This document shows positions 17,062-26,424 of a stretch of DNA of 64,000 bases, piece by piece (within the stretch, counting starts at the first letter, position 1; every line of letters starts with the position of its first letter). The stretch comes from Azospirillum sp. SYSU D00513 (GTDB lineage Bacteria; Pseudomonadota; Alphaproteobacteria; Azospirillales; Azospirillaceae): NCBI RefSeq assembly GCF_017356015.1, contig NZ_JAFIQV010000014.1, forward strand, positions 1-64,000, in the 5' to 3' direction. The position numbers were made by a program, and so were the translations under genes. A model generated the notes under the pieces. It was not told where the DNA came from and made no database searches. It worked only from the letters and a program-made list of their open reading frames with translations.

Positions 17062-18546
17062 CTAGGCGACGCGCAGATAGCCCATCATCCCGGTCTCCTG
17101 GTGCTCGATGATGTGGCAGTGGAACATCCAGTCGCCGGGATTGTCGGCCCGGATGGCGACGCGCATGCGCTCCCTCGGCTCCAGCAGGACGGTGTCGGCG
17201 TGATGGCGGGGCAGCTCGCGCTTGTCGGAATCCAGCACCAGGAAGGTGTGGCCGTGGATGTGGATCGGGTGGAGGTGCGGCGTAAGGTTCGCCAGCTCGA
17301 AGACGTAGCTCCGGCCGCGCTCCAGCGTCGCGATGGGTGGCGGCAGGCGCTGGTGGCCGTCCTCCGGCCAGCTGCGCTGGTTGACCGCCCAGAAGGTCTT
17401 GTCGGACAGGCAGAGGGAATCCGCGAGCGGAAGGTCGCCGGATATGGCTGGGTCGAAGACCTGCGCCACCGCCGTGGCGGAGAAGTCCACCCGCATCGCA
17501 GCGGCCCCGTCCAGTTCGGGTTCGGGGATCGCGGCGGCGGGCAGGGGGGCAGGCTCGAAGGCGGGCTTGCGCAGGGGCTCCCCCACCGCGCGGAAGCTGG
17601 CGAGCGGCCGGGGCTCGGGCGCGTAGACGTTGACCAGCCGCACCGTCCCGCCGGCCGTCTTTGGCGCGCGGAAGACGACGTCGAGCCGCATCGCCGGCCC
17701 CATCAGCCAGCCGTCGAGCGGCCGGGGCGGCAGCGGGTTGCCGTCCACCGCGATGATCCAGGCGTCGGCTCCCTCCACGCGCAGGTCGAGGATGCGGGTG
17801 TTGTCGATGTTGTAGAGGCGGGCGCGGACGTCGCCGTTGGCGGGCACGTCGAACACCGGCCCGATCCGCCCGTTGACCGTCGCCGTGTTGCCGAAGGTGC
17901 CGGCGCGGCCGGCGCCCCGGTCGGTGATGATCGTCCCGAAGCTTCCATCCTTGTTGAGCTGCCAGTCCTTCACGGCGCAGACGAGGTCTGCGTCGAAGGC
18001 GGGGCCGCCCTCTTCCTCCACGATCAGGATGCCGGCGAGGCCGCGCCCCAGCATCTCCACCGTGTTGCAGTGGGTGTGGAAGAAGAAGGAACCGGAATCG
18101 GGGGGCGTGAAGTCGTACAGATGGCGCTCGCCCGGCTTCACCGGCGCCTGCGTCAGGAAGGGAACGCCGTCCTCTGCGTTGGGCAGGCGGATGCCGTGCC
18201 AGTGGATGGAGGTGTGCGCGTCCAGCTCGTTGACGAGCATCGCCCTGAGCCGCTGGCCCTTCTTGAGGCGGATCACCGGGCCGGGGAAGTCGTCGCCGTA
18301 GGTGACGACCGGGGTCGGCCCGGCGGGTTCGGGCAGGATCCGAGCGGAGCGGCGGCGGGCCACCAGCTCCACCTCCAGCGGTTCCGGCGGAGGACCCGCA
18401 GACTGGACAGGCAGGGGCGGAGCCGCCGTGACCCGCGCGGGCGGCAGGCCCAGCGCGGCGGCCCCCAGGCCCCCACAGCCCGCCAGCAGAAGCGAGCGCC
18501 GCGTCAGGCGCGCGGTGGCGCCGGTGCGGGCGGCGGTGGGTCCCAT
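17062..18546 (-). CDS. Multicopper oxidase (CotA/FtsP type), Tat-exported
   Basis: This 494-residue oxidase has a twin-arginine signal (LTRRSLLLAGCGGLGAAALG) and the copper motifs in order: HWHGIRLP (near residue 118), FFHTHCNTVEMLGRGLAG, HLHPIHIHGHTF, and the C-terminal FHCHIIEHQETGMMG, which supplies the T1/T2/T3 ligands. The T1 axial position after HCHIIEH looks Met-containing. Likely roles are ferroxidase or cuprous oxidase activity in the periplasm. Lying between an imelysin and a di-haem oxidoreductase, it would supply the oxidation step of an iron-uptake system. An AGGACAGGATC ribosome-binding site precedes the ATG. Confidence 0.9.
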   Translation of the reverse strand: MGPTAARTGATARLTRRSLLLAGCGGLGAAALGLPPARVTAAPPLPVQSAGPPPEPLEVELVARRRSARILPEPAGPTPVVTYGDDFPGPVIRLKKGQRLRAMLVNELDAHTSIHWHGIRLPNAEDGVPFLTQAPVKPGERHLYDFTPPDSGSFFFHTHCNTVEMLGRGLAGILIVEEEGGPAFDADLVCAVKDWQLNKDGSFGTIITDRGAGRAGTFGNTATVNGRIGPVFDVPANGDVRARLYNIDNTRILDLRVEGADAWIIAVDGNPLPPRPLDGWLMGPAMRLDVVFRAPKTAGGTVRLVNVYAPEPRPLASFRAVGEPLRKPAFEPAPLPAAAIPEPELDGAAAMRVDFSATAVAQVFDPAISGDLPLADSLCLSDKTFWAVNQRSWPEDGHQRLPPPIATLERGRSYVFELANLTPHLHPIHIHGHTFLVLDSDKRELPRHHADTVLLEPRERMRVAIRADNPGDWMFHCHIIEHQETGMMGYLRVA

Positions 18547-18579
18547 GATCCTGTCCTTACCCTGGTGAAGGCCGCCGGC

Positions 18580-19863
18580 TTACTGCACGGCCGACGGGTT
18601 GTCGAGGCTGTCCGAGCCCTCGATCTGGATGGTCACGCCGAGCGCGTTGACGACGCCTTCCAGCGCCTGCTTCTGGGCCACGAGACGGTCCACGGCGGTG
18701 GCGATGATCTTGTTGCCCGCGTCGTTGCCGGCGCCGAGCATCTGGTCATAGGCCATCTTCTTGCCGTCGGCCGTGTCCTTCATCGTCTGGAAGGCGTTCA
18801 GCGCCGCGGCCATGCTGGCCTGCACCTTGGCGTCGGCCTCCGGCGACTTCGCCGCGACATACTGCGACAGGGACGGGCCGGACACCACGCTGCCGTCGGT
18901 CCGGCGGTACTTGCCGGTGTAGACGTTCATCATGCCGACTTGGTCGTAAAAGTGCGAGTTGTGGGTGTTGTCGGAGAAGCAGTCATGCTCCTCCTCCGGG
19001 TCGTGCAGCATGAGGCCGAGCTTCATGCGCTCGCCCGCCAGCTCGCCGTAGCTGAGGCTGCCGAGGCCGGTCAGCATGCGGGCGATCCCGTCCTGCGCGC
19101 CCGCCTGGAGGATGGAGCCGCGGGCCTCGCCCTGCGGCGCCCAGGCCTTCACCATCGTCTCCAGGTCGGAGATCAGGAGGTCGGTGGCGGCCTGGAGATA
19201 CTGGGCGCGGCGGTCACAGTTGCCGTTGGTGCAGCCGGTCTTGGCGAAGTCCGTGGCCTTGCGGTTGCCGGCGCCCGGACCCGTTCCGTTCAGATCCTGG
19301 CCCCACAGGAGGAATTCGATGGCGTGGTAGCCGGTGGCGACGTTCGCCTCCACGCCGCCCGCCTCGTGCAGGTCATCGGACAGCAGCTTGGCGTCGATCT
19401 TCGAGGCGTCGATGTTCTTGCCGCCGGCGCGCAGGGTCTTGTTGGCGATCACGTTGGCGCTGCGGAAGGGGTTGTCCTCGCCGGCGCCGTAATTCGCGTC
19501 GACATAGTCGATCAGCCCCTCGTCGAGCGGCCAGGCGTTGACCTTGCCCTCCCACTCGTCAACGGCCGGATTGCCGAAGCGGAAGGCCTCGGTCTGCATG
19601 TAGGGAACGCGGGCGTTCAGCCAGGCTTGGCGCGCCTTGGCGAGGTTGTCCTCGGTCGGGTTGGCGACAAGCGCGTCCACTGCGGCCTTCAGCGCCTTGG
19701 CCGAAGTCAGGGAGTCCTGGAAGGCGGCATGCGCGATGTCCGCGTAGGTCTTCAGGACATCGGCCGCCGCCGGCTGTGCCGCCTTCTGGGCAGTCTGGGC
19801 CGAGACAGGTGCGGCAAGCAGCACGGTGGCGAGGACGGCGGTGCCGACAGCGCGCTTCAACAT
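18580..19863 (-). CDS. Imelysin-family iron-regulated protein (IrpA-like), first gene of the iron operon
   Basis: This 427-residue protein has a signal peptide (MLKRAVGTAVLATVLLAAPVSAQ) and the imelysin fold. The conserved GxHxxE motif is intact as GYHAIEFLLWGQDLNG near residue 180, and DNTHNSHFYDQ and SSLYGRTDG-like segments typical of IrpA occur later. The ATG at 19863 follows GGGGGAAA. Family members are periplasmic or outer-membrane-associated proteins induced by iron limitation. It leads a five-gene minus-strand operon and has a Fur-like box about 36 bases upstream. Confidence 0.87.
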   Translation of the reverse strand: MLKRAVGTAVLATVLLAAPVSAQTAQKAAQPAAADVLKTYADIAHAAFQDSLTSAKALKAAVDALVANPTEDNLAKARQAWLNARVPYMQTEAFRFGNPAVDEWEGKVNAWPLDEGLIDYVDANYGAGEDNPFRSANVIANKTLRAGGKNIDASKIDAKLLSDDLHEAGGVEANVATGYHAIEFLLWGQDLNGTGPGAGNRKATDFAKTGCTNGNCDRRAQYLQAATDLLISDLETMVKAWAPQGEARGSILQAGAQDGIARMLTGLGSLSYGELAGERMKLGLMLHDPEEEHDCFSDNTHNSHFYDQVGMMNVYTGKYRRTDGSVVSGPSLSQYVAAKSPEADAKVQASMAAALNAFQTMKDTADGKKMAYDQMLGAGNDAGNKIIATAVDRLVAQKQALEGVVNALGVTIQIEGSDSLDNPSAVQ

Positions 19864-19899
19864 GGATTTCCCCCTACGGTGATCGGCCAATTATGCAAC

Positions 19900-19914
19900 T
19901 GCGAATGATTTGCA
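19900..19914 (-). promoter_or_regulatory. Fur-like iron box upstream of the iron operon
   Basis: The 7-1-7 inverted repeat TGCGAATGATTTGCA has one mismatch between arms and resembles the alphaproteobacterial Fur consensus (TGCAAAT/ATTTGCA half-sites). It lies in a locally AT-rich stretch about 36 bases before the imelysin ATG, where a repressor would cover the promoter. The call fits the operon's iron-related content. Confidence 0.6.
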
Positions 19915-20020
19915 ATAACTGGACGCGAAGGGAGGCCGCTGTCAAGCTCTTCCATGGGGCTGGACCTGACCGGACGCGCAAGGGTGGGATGCGCGCCCGC
20001 CGATCAGGCGCCCAAAGCCG

Positions 20021-20344
20021 TCAGGAGCGTGGCGTGAAGCTGCGGGTCGGCTTGCGCTCGACCACCACCGGGGAACGGCCGCCCGGCGGACCGGAGTGGG
20101 GGCGGGGGCTGAAGCCCATGTCCGGGCCGCCCATGCCGGAGCTTTCGCGGATGCGGAAGATGCCGGCTTCGGCCGGCAGCGCCTCCGCCAGGACGACGAC
20201 CGAGTTCAGCGACACCAGCGGCGAGCCACCGGAGGCGCCGGCGAAGGGTAGAAGCCGGCCGGAGGACAGGTAGCCTTCCACCTGCTCGGTCGAGCAGTTG
20301 AGCCACTTCGCGGCTTGATCGATGGTGATGGACTGATCGCGCAT
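20021..20344 (-). CDS. Small helix-turn-helix (excisionase/MerR-like) DNA-binding protein
   Basis: This 107-residue protein has an N-terminal helix-turn-helix resembling excisionase/MerR heads: ITIDQAAKWLNCSTEQVEGYLSSGRLLPFAG (about residues 6-36). A short mid-domain and a Pro/Gly/Arg-rich, probably disordered tail follow (about 75-107). AGGAG precedes the ATG at 20344 by 10 bases. No phage or integrase genes are nearby, so it is more likely a small regulator than an Xis. Its target is unknown. Confidence 0.6.
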   Translation of the reverse strand: MRDQSITIDQAAKWLNCSTEQVEGYLSSGRLLPFAGASGGSPLVSLNSVVVLAEALPAEAGIFRIRESSGMGGPDMGFSPRPHSGPPGGRSPVVVERKPTRSFTPRS

Positions 20345-20449
20345 GGCTCGGCGGCTCCTGGAGGTCGACGGGCGTACTTTTGCCTCAGCGTGCACCGGCG
20401 GGCAAGTGCGGTGCGTGCGGGTAAGGAGTTTTCCTTATGCCGCCTGCGT

Positions 20450-21268
20450 TCACGCCGCCTTCAGGGATTCGCGGATGGCGTTCACCAGCGGCTTCATGTG
20501 GAAGGTGCTCTCCGGCGAGACGGCGATGGTGAAGCCCAGGGCCTCCACCGCCGAGGCGACCACGGGGCCGACGGCGGCGATGCGGGTGCGCGACAGCCCG
20601 TCGTGCAGTTCCTTTTCCAGCCCCCGGTCGCGGGCGACGTCCTGGAGGCGGCGGACCTGGGGCGAGGCGGTGAAGGCGATGTAGTCCACCTTGCCATCCG
20701 CCATCTCGCGGATCGCGGCGGCGACCTGCTCGGTTTCGGCGTCCGTGGCGTAGCGGTAGGGGGTGACCGTCTCCACCGCGGCGCCGGCCCCGCGCAGGGC
20801 ATCGAGGAGAAGGTCGTTCGGGTTGCCGGGATAGAGTTGGACGCCGACCGTGCGGCCGGTCAGGTCCTCGCCCGCCAGCGAGGCGATCACGCCCTCGGTC
20901 GTCGGTTCCTCGGCCGGCAGGTCGGAGGTCAGGCCGAGTTCGCGCAGCGCCCGCGCCGGCTTCGGTCCGCGGGTGATCTTGCGGACCTCTCCGAGAGCCT
21001 CCACGACCTGCGCGTCGATGGACTGCGCCCGCGCGACCGCCATCATGCGGCGCATGCCCTCGCCGGTCAGCAGGATCACGTCATCGAAGGCGCCCGCGCA
21101 CAGCCGGTCGAGCCAGGCCCGGACCGGGGCCGTGTCCTCCAGGTCGAGGATCGAGACCAGCGGGCAGCGCAGGGTTTCCGCGCCCTGGCTTTCCAGCATC
21201 CTGGCGAAGAGGTCGAGTTCCCGGCTCTCCGGCACCATGAACCGCCGGCCCGCGAGGTCTCCTGACAT
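20450..21268 (-). CDS. hemD: Uroporphyrinogen-III synthase (HemD family)
   Basis: This 272-residue protein matches the two-domain HemD fold: VPESRELDLFARMLESQGAETLRCPLVSI at the N-terminus and, in the second domain, VDYIAFTASPQVRRLQDVA and RIAAVGPVVASAVEALGF, which correspond to the FTSxxxV and IGPxTA signature regions. It closes and inverts hydroxymethylbilane to uroporphyrinogen III, the branch point to haem, sirohaem and cobalamin. The start at 21268 follows AGGGAGA. No other haem gene is adjacent. Being a lone copy away from hemC, it could be a paralogue rather than the housekeeping enzyme. Confidence 0.8.
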   Translation of the reverse strand: MSGDLAGRRFMVPESRELDLFARMLESQGAETLRCPLVSILDLEDTAPVRAWLDRLCAGAFDDVILLTGEGMRRMMAVARAQSIDAQVVEALGEVRKITRGPKPARALRELGLTSDLPAEEPTTEGVIASLAGEDLTGRTVGVQLYPGNPNDLLLDALRGAGAAVETVTPYRYATDAETEQVAAAIREMADGKVDYIAFTASPQVRRLQDVARDRGLEKELHDGLSRTRIAAVGPVVASAVEALGFTIAVSPESTFHMKPLVNAIRESLKAA

Positions 21269-21618
21269 GATCCGCGTCTCCCTTTCGCCTGTCGATGCCC
21301 GGATGATGCGCCTTCCCGCCGCGCCACGGCAAGACATCCCGTTCCTGCCGCCCCGCGGCAGGACATCTCTTGCATGGGAACAAACGGACAGGCGTGAATG
21401 TTGCCGGTCCTGATCCCCCATGGCGGTTTCGCGGGCGGGCGGAGCTTAAGCGTGGGCTTTCGGTCCGTGGAATTTCATGCTTGTATGGCGCCCGCCGATG
21501 GGGCCGGGGCTTGTCCGGGACGGGACCGGCGTCCATCATTGCAACGCGCCGCCTCGCGCCGACGCGGCAGCGGCACAACGATTTCGATCTTTTGAGAATC
21601 AAAGCGGAGGACGCTTCC
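21269..21618. other. Divergent intergenic region between hemD and sodB
   Basis: About 350 bases hold the divergent promoters of hemD and sodB. Two direct repeats, CGGCAAGACATCCC (21327-21340) and CGGCAGGACATCTC (21356-21369), start 29 bases apart and flank an inverted repeat (CCTGCCGCCCCGCGGCAGG). No convincing gene was found. Confidence 0.4.
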
Positions 21619-22227
21619 ATGGCTTTCGAACTTCCGAGCCTTCCCTACTCGCACAACGCCCTGGCCGAGCGCGGCATGTGCCAGGAGACGCTGGAACTGC
21701 ACCACGGCAAGCACCACCAGGCCTACGTCACGGCACTGAACGGCTTCGTCGAGAAGAACGACGCGCTGAAGGGCAAATCGCTGGAGGAGATCGTGAAGCT
21801 CTCCTTCGGCAAGGACGACATGGCCCCGGTGTTCAACAACGCCGGCCAGCACTGGAACCACATCCTGTTCTGGCAGTGCCTGTCCCCGACCGGCGGCAAG
21901 CTGCCGGGCAGCCTGGAGCAGAAGCTGACCGAGGATTTCGGCAGCGTCGACAAGTTCAAGGAAGCCTTCAAGGCCGCCGCGACCTCGCAGTTCGGTTCGG
22001 GCTGGGCCTGGCTGGTCGCTGGCGGCGACGGCAAGCTGAAGGTCACCAAGACCCCGAACGGCTCCAACCCGCTCGCCACCGGCGAGGGCAAGGTCCTGCT
22101 CGGCCTCGATGTGTGGGAGCACAGCTACTACCTGGACTTCCGCAACCGCCGTCCGGACTACACCCAGAACTTCCTGGACAACCTCGCCAACTACGAGTTT
22201 GCCGAGGCCCAGCTGAAGGCCGCCTGA
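21619..22227 (+). CDS. sodB: Superoxide dismutase, iron type
   Basis: This 202-residue Fe/Mn-family superoxide dismutase has metal-ligand segments LELHHGKHHQAYV, FNNAGQHWNHILFWQCLSP and LGLDVWEHSYYLDFRNRRPDY. The Gln in the AGQHWNH segment is the N-terminal-domain Gln characteristic of Fe enzymes, and no export signal is present, so it is cytoplasmic. It converts superoxide to peroxide and oxygen. The ATG at 21619 follows AGCGGAGGA. It is monocistronic, closed by the terminator at 22251. Confidence 0.95.
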   Translation: MAFELPSLPYSHNALAERGMCQETLELHHGKHHQAYVTALNGFVEKNDALKGKSLEEIVKLSFGKDDMAPVFNNAGQHWNHILFWQCLSPTGGKLPGSLEQKLTEDFGSVDKFKEAFKAAATSQFGSGWAWLVAGGDGKLKVTKTPNGSNPLATGEGKVLLGLDVWEHSYYLDFRNRRPDYTQNFLDNLANYEFAEAQLKAA

Positions 22228-22250
22228 TCGGGCTGTTATTCGGTTTGAAG

Positions 22251-22288
22251 AAGGGGACGGTCTGCCGCAGGGTGGGCCGTCCCCTTTT
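22251..22288 (+). terminator. Rho-independent terminator after sodB
   Basis: Stem arms GGGGACGG and CCGTCCCC are followed by TTTT, 24 bases after the sodB stop. Confidence 0.8.
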
Positions 22289-22808
22289 CCGTTCAAGCTT
22301 TGAGACGGATGGTCGAGGAAATCTCATCGATCGTCATGGAGAGCCTTCCCGTGTCCGGGTCGCGCTCCAGCAGGCCGAGTTCATCGAGCGCCGTGAGTCC
22401 GAGGGATCCAGAAGCCCGTGGAGCGGATTCGTTGGAACAGTCTTGGCCCCCCGCTCTCGCGCATAGGCGCTGACTTTGAGAATCGACCGATGAAACCGCG
22501 CATCCGACCGCCTTTCCACCGTCATCCCCGCGGACGCGGGGATCCAGAGTTTCCAATAGGTTCGCTTTGGGAGGGACTGGATTCCCGCTCTCACGCAAAC
22601 TTCGTTTGCGCTGACGCGGCAAGCGAATGCCAAAGGCATTCGCCGGGAGCGTTTCGCGGGAATGATGAGGGGGAGGGCGTGAGCTTCGGCAAAACGGGCC
22701 GATGTGCAAAAGCCGCGCCCATGCGCTTTCGCGGGGGTGACGGCAAGGGATCTTCTGCTATGACGGCTCCGCTCTGGACGGCTTTTTCCGTGCAGAAGTG
22801 CCCACTTC
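22289..22808. repeat. Cluster of nested palindromic repeats, with a possible gene remnant
   Basis: This 520-base stretch has no intact gene. From 22519 to 22743 an inverted pair of the element also seen at 13300-13389 (CCGTCATCCCCGCGGACGCG at the left; CGCTTTCGCGGGGGTGACGG at the right) encloses a second pair (GGATTCCCGCTCTCACGC / GTTTCGCGGGAATGA) and two small hairpins (AAACTTCGTTTGCG; GCGAATGCCAAAGGCATTCGC). A further partial copy lies near 22392-22460. Minus-strand bases about 22293-22400 could encode a C-terminal peptide ending MTIDEISSTIRLKA that reads into repeat sequence, possibly a broken gene. Confidence 0.65.
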
Positions 22809-23357
22809 TCAAAAACTCGGCGGCGTGCAGGCGCTGACCACATGGCAGTCGTCGTCGCCGACATTCCGAAAACGGTGGGGCGTGCGGCTGTCGAAATAGT
22901 AGGCGTCGCCGGGGCCGAGCGTGCGCTTCTGGTCGCCGACGGTGATCTCCAGCCGGCCGCTCAGCACGATGCCGCCTTCCTCGCCCTCGTGGGTCAGCAG
23001 CACGCGGCCGGTGTCGGCGTCGGGGCGGTAGCGTTCCTTCAGGATCTGGAGGGAGCGTCCCGTGAGGTCGGGGCCGACCTGCTGGTAGGAGATGCCGCCG
23101 CGCCCGATCTCCACCAGTTCCTCCGCCGGGAAGAAGACCTTCTGGGGGATCGCCGGCTCGAAGGCGAAGAAGGCGGCGAGGCTCATCGGCACGCCGTCCA
23201 GCACCCGCTTCAGCGCGCCGACCGAGGGGTTGAGCTGGTGGGATTCGATCAGCGAGATGGTCGCGTTGGTGACGCCGGCCCGCCGGGCCAGTTCGCGCTG
23301 GGACAGGTTGTGCATCAGCCGCACCGCGCGCAGCCGCGTGCCGACATCGACGTCCAT
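22809..23357 (-). CDS. XRE-family regulator with C-terminal cupin (PuuR-like)
   Basis: This 182-residue protein has an N-terminal HTH of the XRE type (TRLRAVRLMHNLSQRELARRAGVTNATISLIESHQLNPS, about residues 7-45) and a C-terminal cupin (GDAYYFDSRTPHRFRN). The architecture matches PuuR-type regulators of amine and amino-acid catabolism. It is divergent from the aminotransferase/semialdehyde dehydrogenase operon, with 163 bases between them, so it probably controls that operon. The ATG at 23357 follows GGGGAG; upstream in-frame codons are not supported. Confidence 0.85.
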   Translation of the reverse strand: MDVDVGTRLRAVRLMHNLSQRELARRAGVTNATISLIESHQLNPSVGALKRVLDGVPMSLAAFFAFEPAIPQKVFFPAEELVEIGRGGISYQQVGPDLTGRSLQILKERYRPDADTGRVLLTHEGEEGGIVLSGRLEITVGDQKRTLGPGDAYYFDSRTPHRFRNVGDDDCHVVSACTPPSF

Positions 23358-23520
23358 GGAAGGGGCTCCCCGTTTCGGCTGTTCAGGATACTGAACGTTT
23401 TTGCACAGCGTCATAGAGAAATCAAAGACTTAGGACAGCGCAAGAAATCATCTTGTTAAGTCCCGGAAAGCGCCGCAGTCTTCCAGCATCCCGACACCGG
23501 CTGAAACCGAGGCCCACGGC

Positions 23521-24846
23521 ATGTCCGCGACTCTCCGCAACGCCCCAGATCTCTCCTCCCACTGGATGCCCTTCACGGCGAACCGCCAGTTCAAGGCCAA
23601 GCCGCGCATGCTGGCCTCCGCCAAGGGCATGTATTACACGACGGACGACGGGCGGCAGGTGCTCGACGGCACGTCCGGCCTGTGGTGCGTGAACGCCGGC
23701 CACGGGCGCGACCGGATCACCAAGGCGATCCAGGCCCAGGCGGCGGAGATGGACTACGCGCCGGGCTTCCAGATGAGCCACCCGCTGGTGTTCGACTTCG
23801 CCACCCAGCTCGCCGAGCTGATGCCGGGCGACCTGGACAAGGTGTTCTTCACCAACTCCGGTTCCGAATCGGTGGACACGGCGCTGAAGATCGCGCTGGC
23901 CTACCACCGCGTGCGCGGGGAGGGCACCCGCACCCGCCTGATCGGGCGCGAGAAGGGCTATCACGGCGTCGGCTTCGGTGGAATCTCCGTCGGCGGGCTG
24001 CCGAACAACCGTAAGTTCTTCGGCCCGCTGCTGGCCGGCGTCGACCATCTGCCGCACACCCACAATCTGGAGAAGAACGCCTTCACGCAGGGCGAGCCGG
24101 AGTGGGGCGCGCATCTGGCCGAGGATCTGGAGCGCATCGTCGCCCTGCACGACGCCTCCACCATCGCCGCCGTGATCGTCGAACCGATGGCGGGGTCCGC
24201 CGGCGTGCTGATCCCGCCCAAGGGCTACCTGAAGCGCCTGCGCGAGATCTGCGACAAGCACGGCATCCTGCTGATCTTCGACGAGGTGATCACCGGATTC
24301 GGCCGGCTCGGCTCGCCCTTCGCGGTCAATCATTTCGGCGTGCAGCCGGACCTGGTCACCACGGCCAAGGGGCTGACCAATGGTGCGGTGCCGATGGGTG
24401 CGGTCTTCGCGCGGAATTTCATCTACGACGCCTTCATGAACGGGCCGGAAGGCACGATCGAGCTGTTCCACGGTTACACCTATTCCGGCCACCCGCTGGC
24501 CTGCGCCGCCGGCCTGGCGACGCTGGAGGTCTACCGGGAGGAGGGGCTGCTGACCCGCGGCGCCGAGTTGGCGGGTTACTGGAGCGACGCCATCCACTCG
24601 CTGCGGGGGGCGCCGCACGTCATCGACCTGCGCGCCATCGGGCTGGTCGGCGCCGTGGAGCTGGAGCCGCGCCCCGGCGCGCCGGGTGCCCGGGCCTACG
24701 AGCTGTTCGTGAAGTGCTTCGAGGCCGGCGTCCTGGTCCGCCAGACCGGCGACATCATCGCCCTCTCGCCGCCGCTGATCGTCGAGACGGGCCAGATCGA
24801 TACCATCGTTTCCACGATCGGCGACATTCTCAAGACCGTCGCGTGA
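23521..24846 (+). CDS. Class III aminotransferase, omega-amino-acid (beta-alanine)-pyruvate type
   Basis: This 441-residue PLP enzyme of aminotransferase class III has [39 protein letters not shown], and the PLP lysine in [18 protein letters not shown]. The N-terminus ([12 protein letters not shown]) is typical of beta-alanine/omega-amino-acid:pyruvate transaminases. The next gene is a methylmalonate-semialdehyde dehydrogenase, ten bases on. The likely path is beta-alanine (or a similar omega-amine) to malonate semialdehyde to acetyl-CoA. The exact amine donor is not readable; taurine or another amine is possible. Confidence 0.87.
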   Translation: MSATLRNAPDLSSHWMPFTANRQFKAKPRMLASAKGMYYTTDDGRQVLDGTSGLWCVNAGHGRDRITKAIQAQAAEMDYAPGFQMSHPLVFDFATQLAELMPGDLDKVFFTNSGSESVDTALKIALAYHRVRGEGTRTRLIGREKGYHGVGFGGISVGGLPNNRKFFGPLLAGVDHLPHTHNLEKNAFTQGEPEWGAHLAEDLERIVALHDASTIAAVIVEPMAGSAGVLIPPKGYLKRLREICDKHGILLIFDEVITGFGRLGSPFAVNHFGVQPDLVTTAKGLTNGAVPMGAVFARNFIYDAFMNGPEGTIELFHGYTYSGHPLACAAGLATLEVYREEGLLTRGAELAGYWSDAIHSLRGAPHVIDLRAIGLVGAVELEPRPGAPGARAYELFVKCFEAGVLVRQTGDIIALSPPLIVETGQIDTIVSTIGDILKTVA

Positions 24847-24856
24847 GGCACAGCTG

Positions 24857-26359
24857 ATGAACACCCTGCACCATTACATCAACGGCCGGCGCGTCGAAGG
24901 GCGCGGCGGCCAGTTCGGCGACGTCTACAACCCGGCGACGGGCGAGGTCGCCAAGCGCGCCCCGCTCGCCTCCGCCGACGAGGTGCGCGAGGCCGTCGCC
25001 TCCTGCGAGGCGGCCTTCCCGGCCTGGGCCGCGACCCCGCCGGCCAAGCGCGCCCAGGTGATGTTCGCCTTCCGCGACCTGCTGCGGCGGAACGCGGACG
25101 AGATCGCGCAGCTCATCTCCGAGGAGCACGGCAAGACGCTGGCCGACGCCAAGGGCGAGCTGGCCCGCGGGCTGGAGGTGGTCGAGTTCGCCTGCGGCAT
25201 CCCGCAGATGATGAAGGGCGAATACAGCGAGAACGTCGCCACGGCGGTGGACGCCTTCAGCTTCCGCCAGCCGCTCGGCGTCGTGGCGGGCATCACGCCC
25301 TTCAATTTCCCGGCCATGGTGCCGCTCTGGATGTTTCCGGTGGCGCTGGCCTGCGGCAACTGCTTCGTCCTGAAGCCGTCGGAGAAGGTGCCCTCGGCGT
25401 CGCTGCGCATGGCCGAGCTGCTGGTGGAAGCCGGGCTGCCGGCCGGCGTCCTGAACGTCGTGGTCGGCGGCAAGGAGGCGGTGGACACGCTGCTGGAGGA
25501 CCCGCGCGTCCCGGCCATCAGCTTCGTCGGCTCGACCGCCATCGGCCGCTACATCTACGCGACGGGCTGCGCCAACGGTAAGCGGGTGCAGGCGCTGTGC
25601 GGCGCCAAGAACCACCTGGTGGTCATGCCGGACGCCGACATGGACCAGGTGACCGACGCGCTGATGGGATCTGCCTACGGTTCGGCCGGCGAGCGCTGCA
25701 TGGCGGTGTCGGTCGCGGTCACGGTGGGCGACGGGACCGGCGACGAGCTGATCCGGCGCCTCGCGCCGAAGGTCCGCGCGCTGAAGGTCGGGGCGGCCAG
25801 CGACCCCGAGACGGAGATGGGCCCGATCATCAGCCGCGACAGCCTGAACCGCATTCGCGGCTACATCGACGCGGGCGTCCGCGAGGGGGCCGAGCTGGTG
25901 GTGGACGGGCGCGATCTGGCGCTCCAGGGCTACGAGAAGGGCTTCTTCGTCGGCGGCTCCCTGTTCGACCGGGTGACGCCGGACATGAGCATCTACAAGG
26001 ACGAGATCTTCGGCCCGGTGCTGAGCGTCGTCCGCGTAGGCGCCTACGACGAGGCGCTGAAGCTCGTCAACGACCACCAGTACGGAAACGGCACGGCGGT
26101 CTTCACCCGCGACGGCGACTGCGCGCGCGACTATGTGGCGCGGGTCCAGGTCGGCATGGTCGGTGTCAACGTGCCGATCCCCGTGCCGGTCGCCTACCAC
26201 AGCTTCGGCGGCTGGAAGCAGAGCCTGTTCGGCGACCTGCACATCCACGGGCCGGAGGGCGTGCGCTTCTACACCAAGCAGAAGGCCGTCACCGCCCGCT
26301 GGCCGTCGGGCATCCGCTCCGGCGCGCAGTTCAACTTCCGCAGCGGTGCCGAGCACTGA
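24857..26359 (+). CDS. mmsA: CoA-acylating methylmalonate-semialdehyde dehydrogenase
   Basis: The 500-residue aldehyde dehydrogenase has MMSDH features: [40 protein letters not shown], and the catalytic Cys in [14 protein letters not shown]; it ends with [17 protein letters not shown]. It oxidises methylmalonate semialdehyde or malonate semialdehyde to propionyl- or acetyl-CoA with NAD and CoA. GAGGCACAGCTG precedes the ATG. It is the second gene of the operon controlled by the divergent XRE-cupin protein, so malonate semialdehyde from beta-alanine is the likely substrate. Confidence 0.92.
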   Translation: MNTLHHYINGRRVEGRGGQFGDVYNPATGEVAKRAPLASADEVREAVASCEAAFPAWAATPPAKRAQVMFAFRDLLRRNADEIAQLISEEHGKTLADAKGELARGLEVVEFACGIPQMMKGEYSENVATAVDAFSFRQPLGVVAGITPFNFPAMVPLWMFPVALACGNCFVLKPSEKVPSASLRMAELLVEAGLPAGVLNVVVGGKEAVDTLLEDPRVPAISFVGSTAIGRYIYATGCANGKRVQALCGAKNHLVVMPDADMDQVTDALMGSAYGSAGERCMAVSVAVTVGDGTGDELIRRLAPKVRALKVGAASDPETEMGPIISRDSLNRIRGYIDAGVREGAELVVDGRDLALQGYEKGFFVGGSLFDRVTPDMSIYKDEIFGPVLSVVRVGAYDEALKLVNDHQYGNGTAVFTRDGDCARDYVARVQVGMVGVNVPIPVPVAYHSFGGWKQSLFGDLHIHGPEGVRFYTKQKAVTARWPSGIRSGAQFNFRSGAEH

Positions 26360-26424
26360 GGCTGCGCCTTCCTCCTTCCGGTCCTTGGGGGCGTGAGCTT
26401 TCCGGGGATCGGGTGTTGGCTCGA

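Noticed and set aside
16918..19908. A 996-codon plus-strand open frame across the multicopper oxidase and imelysin
   Set aside because: The minus-strand genes carry copper motifs, signal peptides and imelysin motifs; the plus frame has none and is a high-GC shadow.
20021..20344. Excisionase of a prophage or integrative element
   Set aside because: The HTH resembles excisionase heads, but no phage or integrase genes are near and the surrounding genes are ordinary chromosomal ones.
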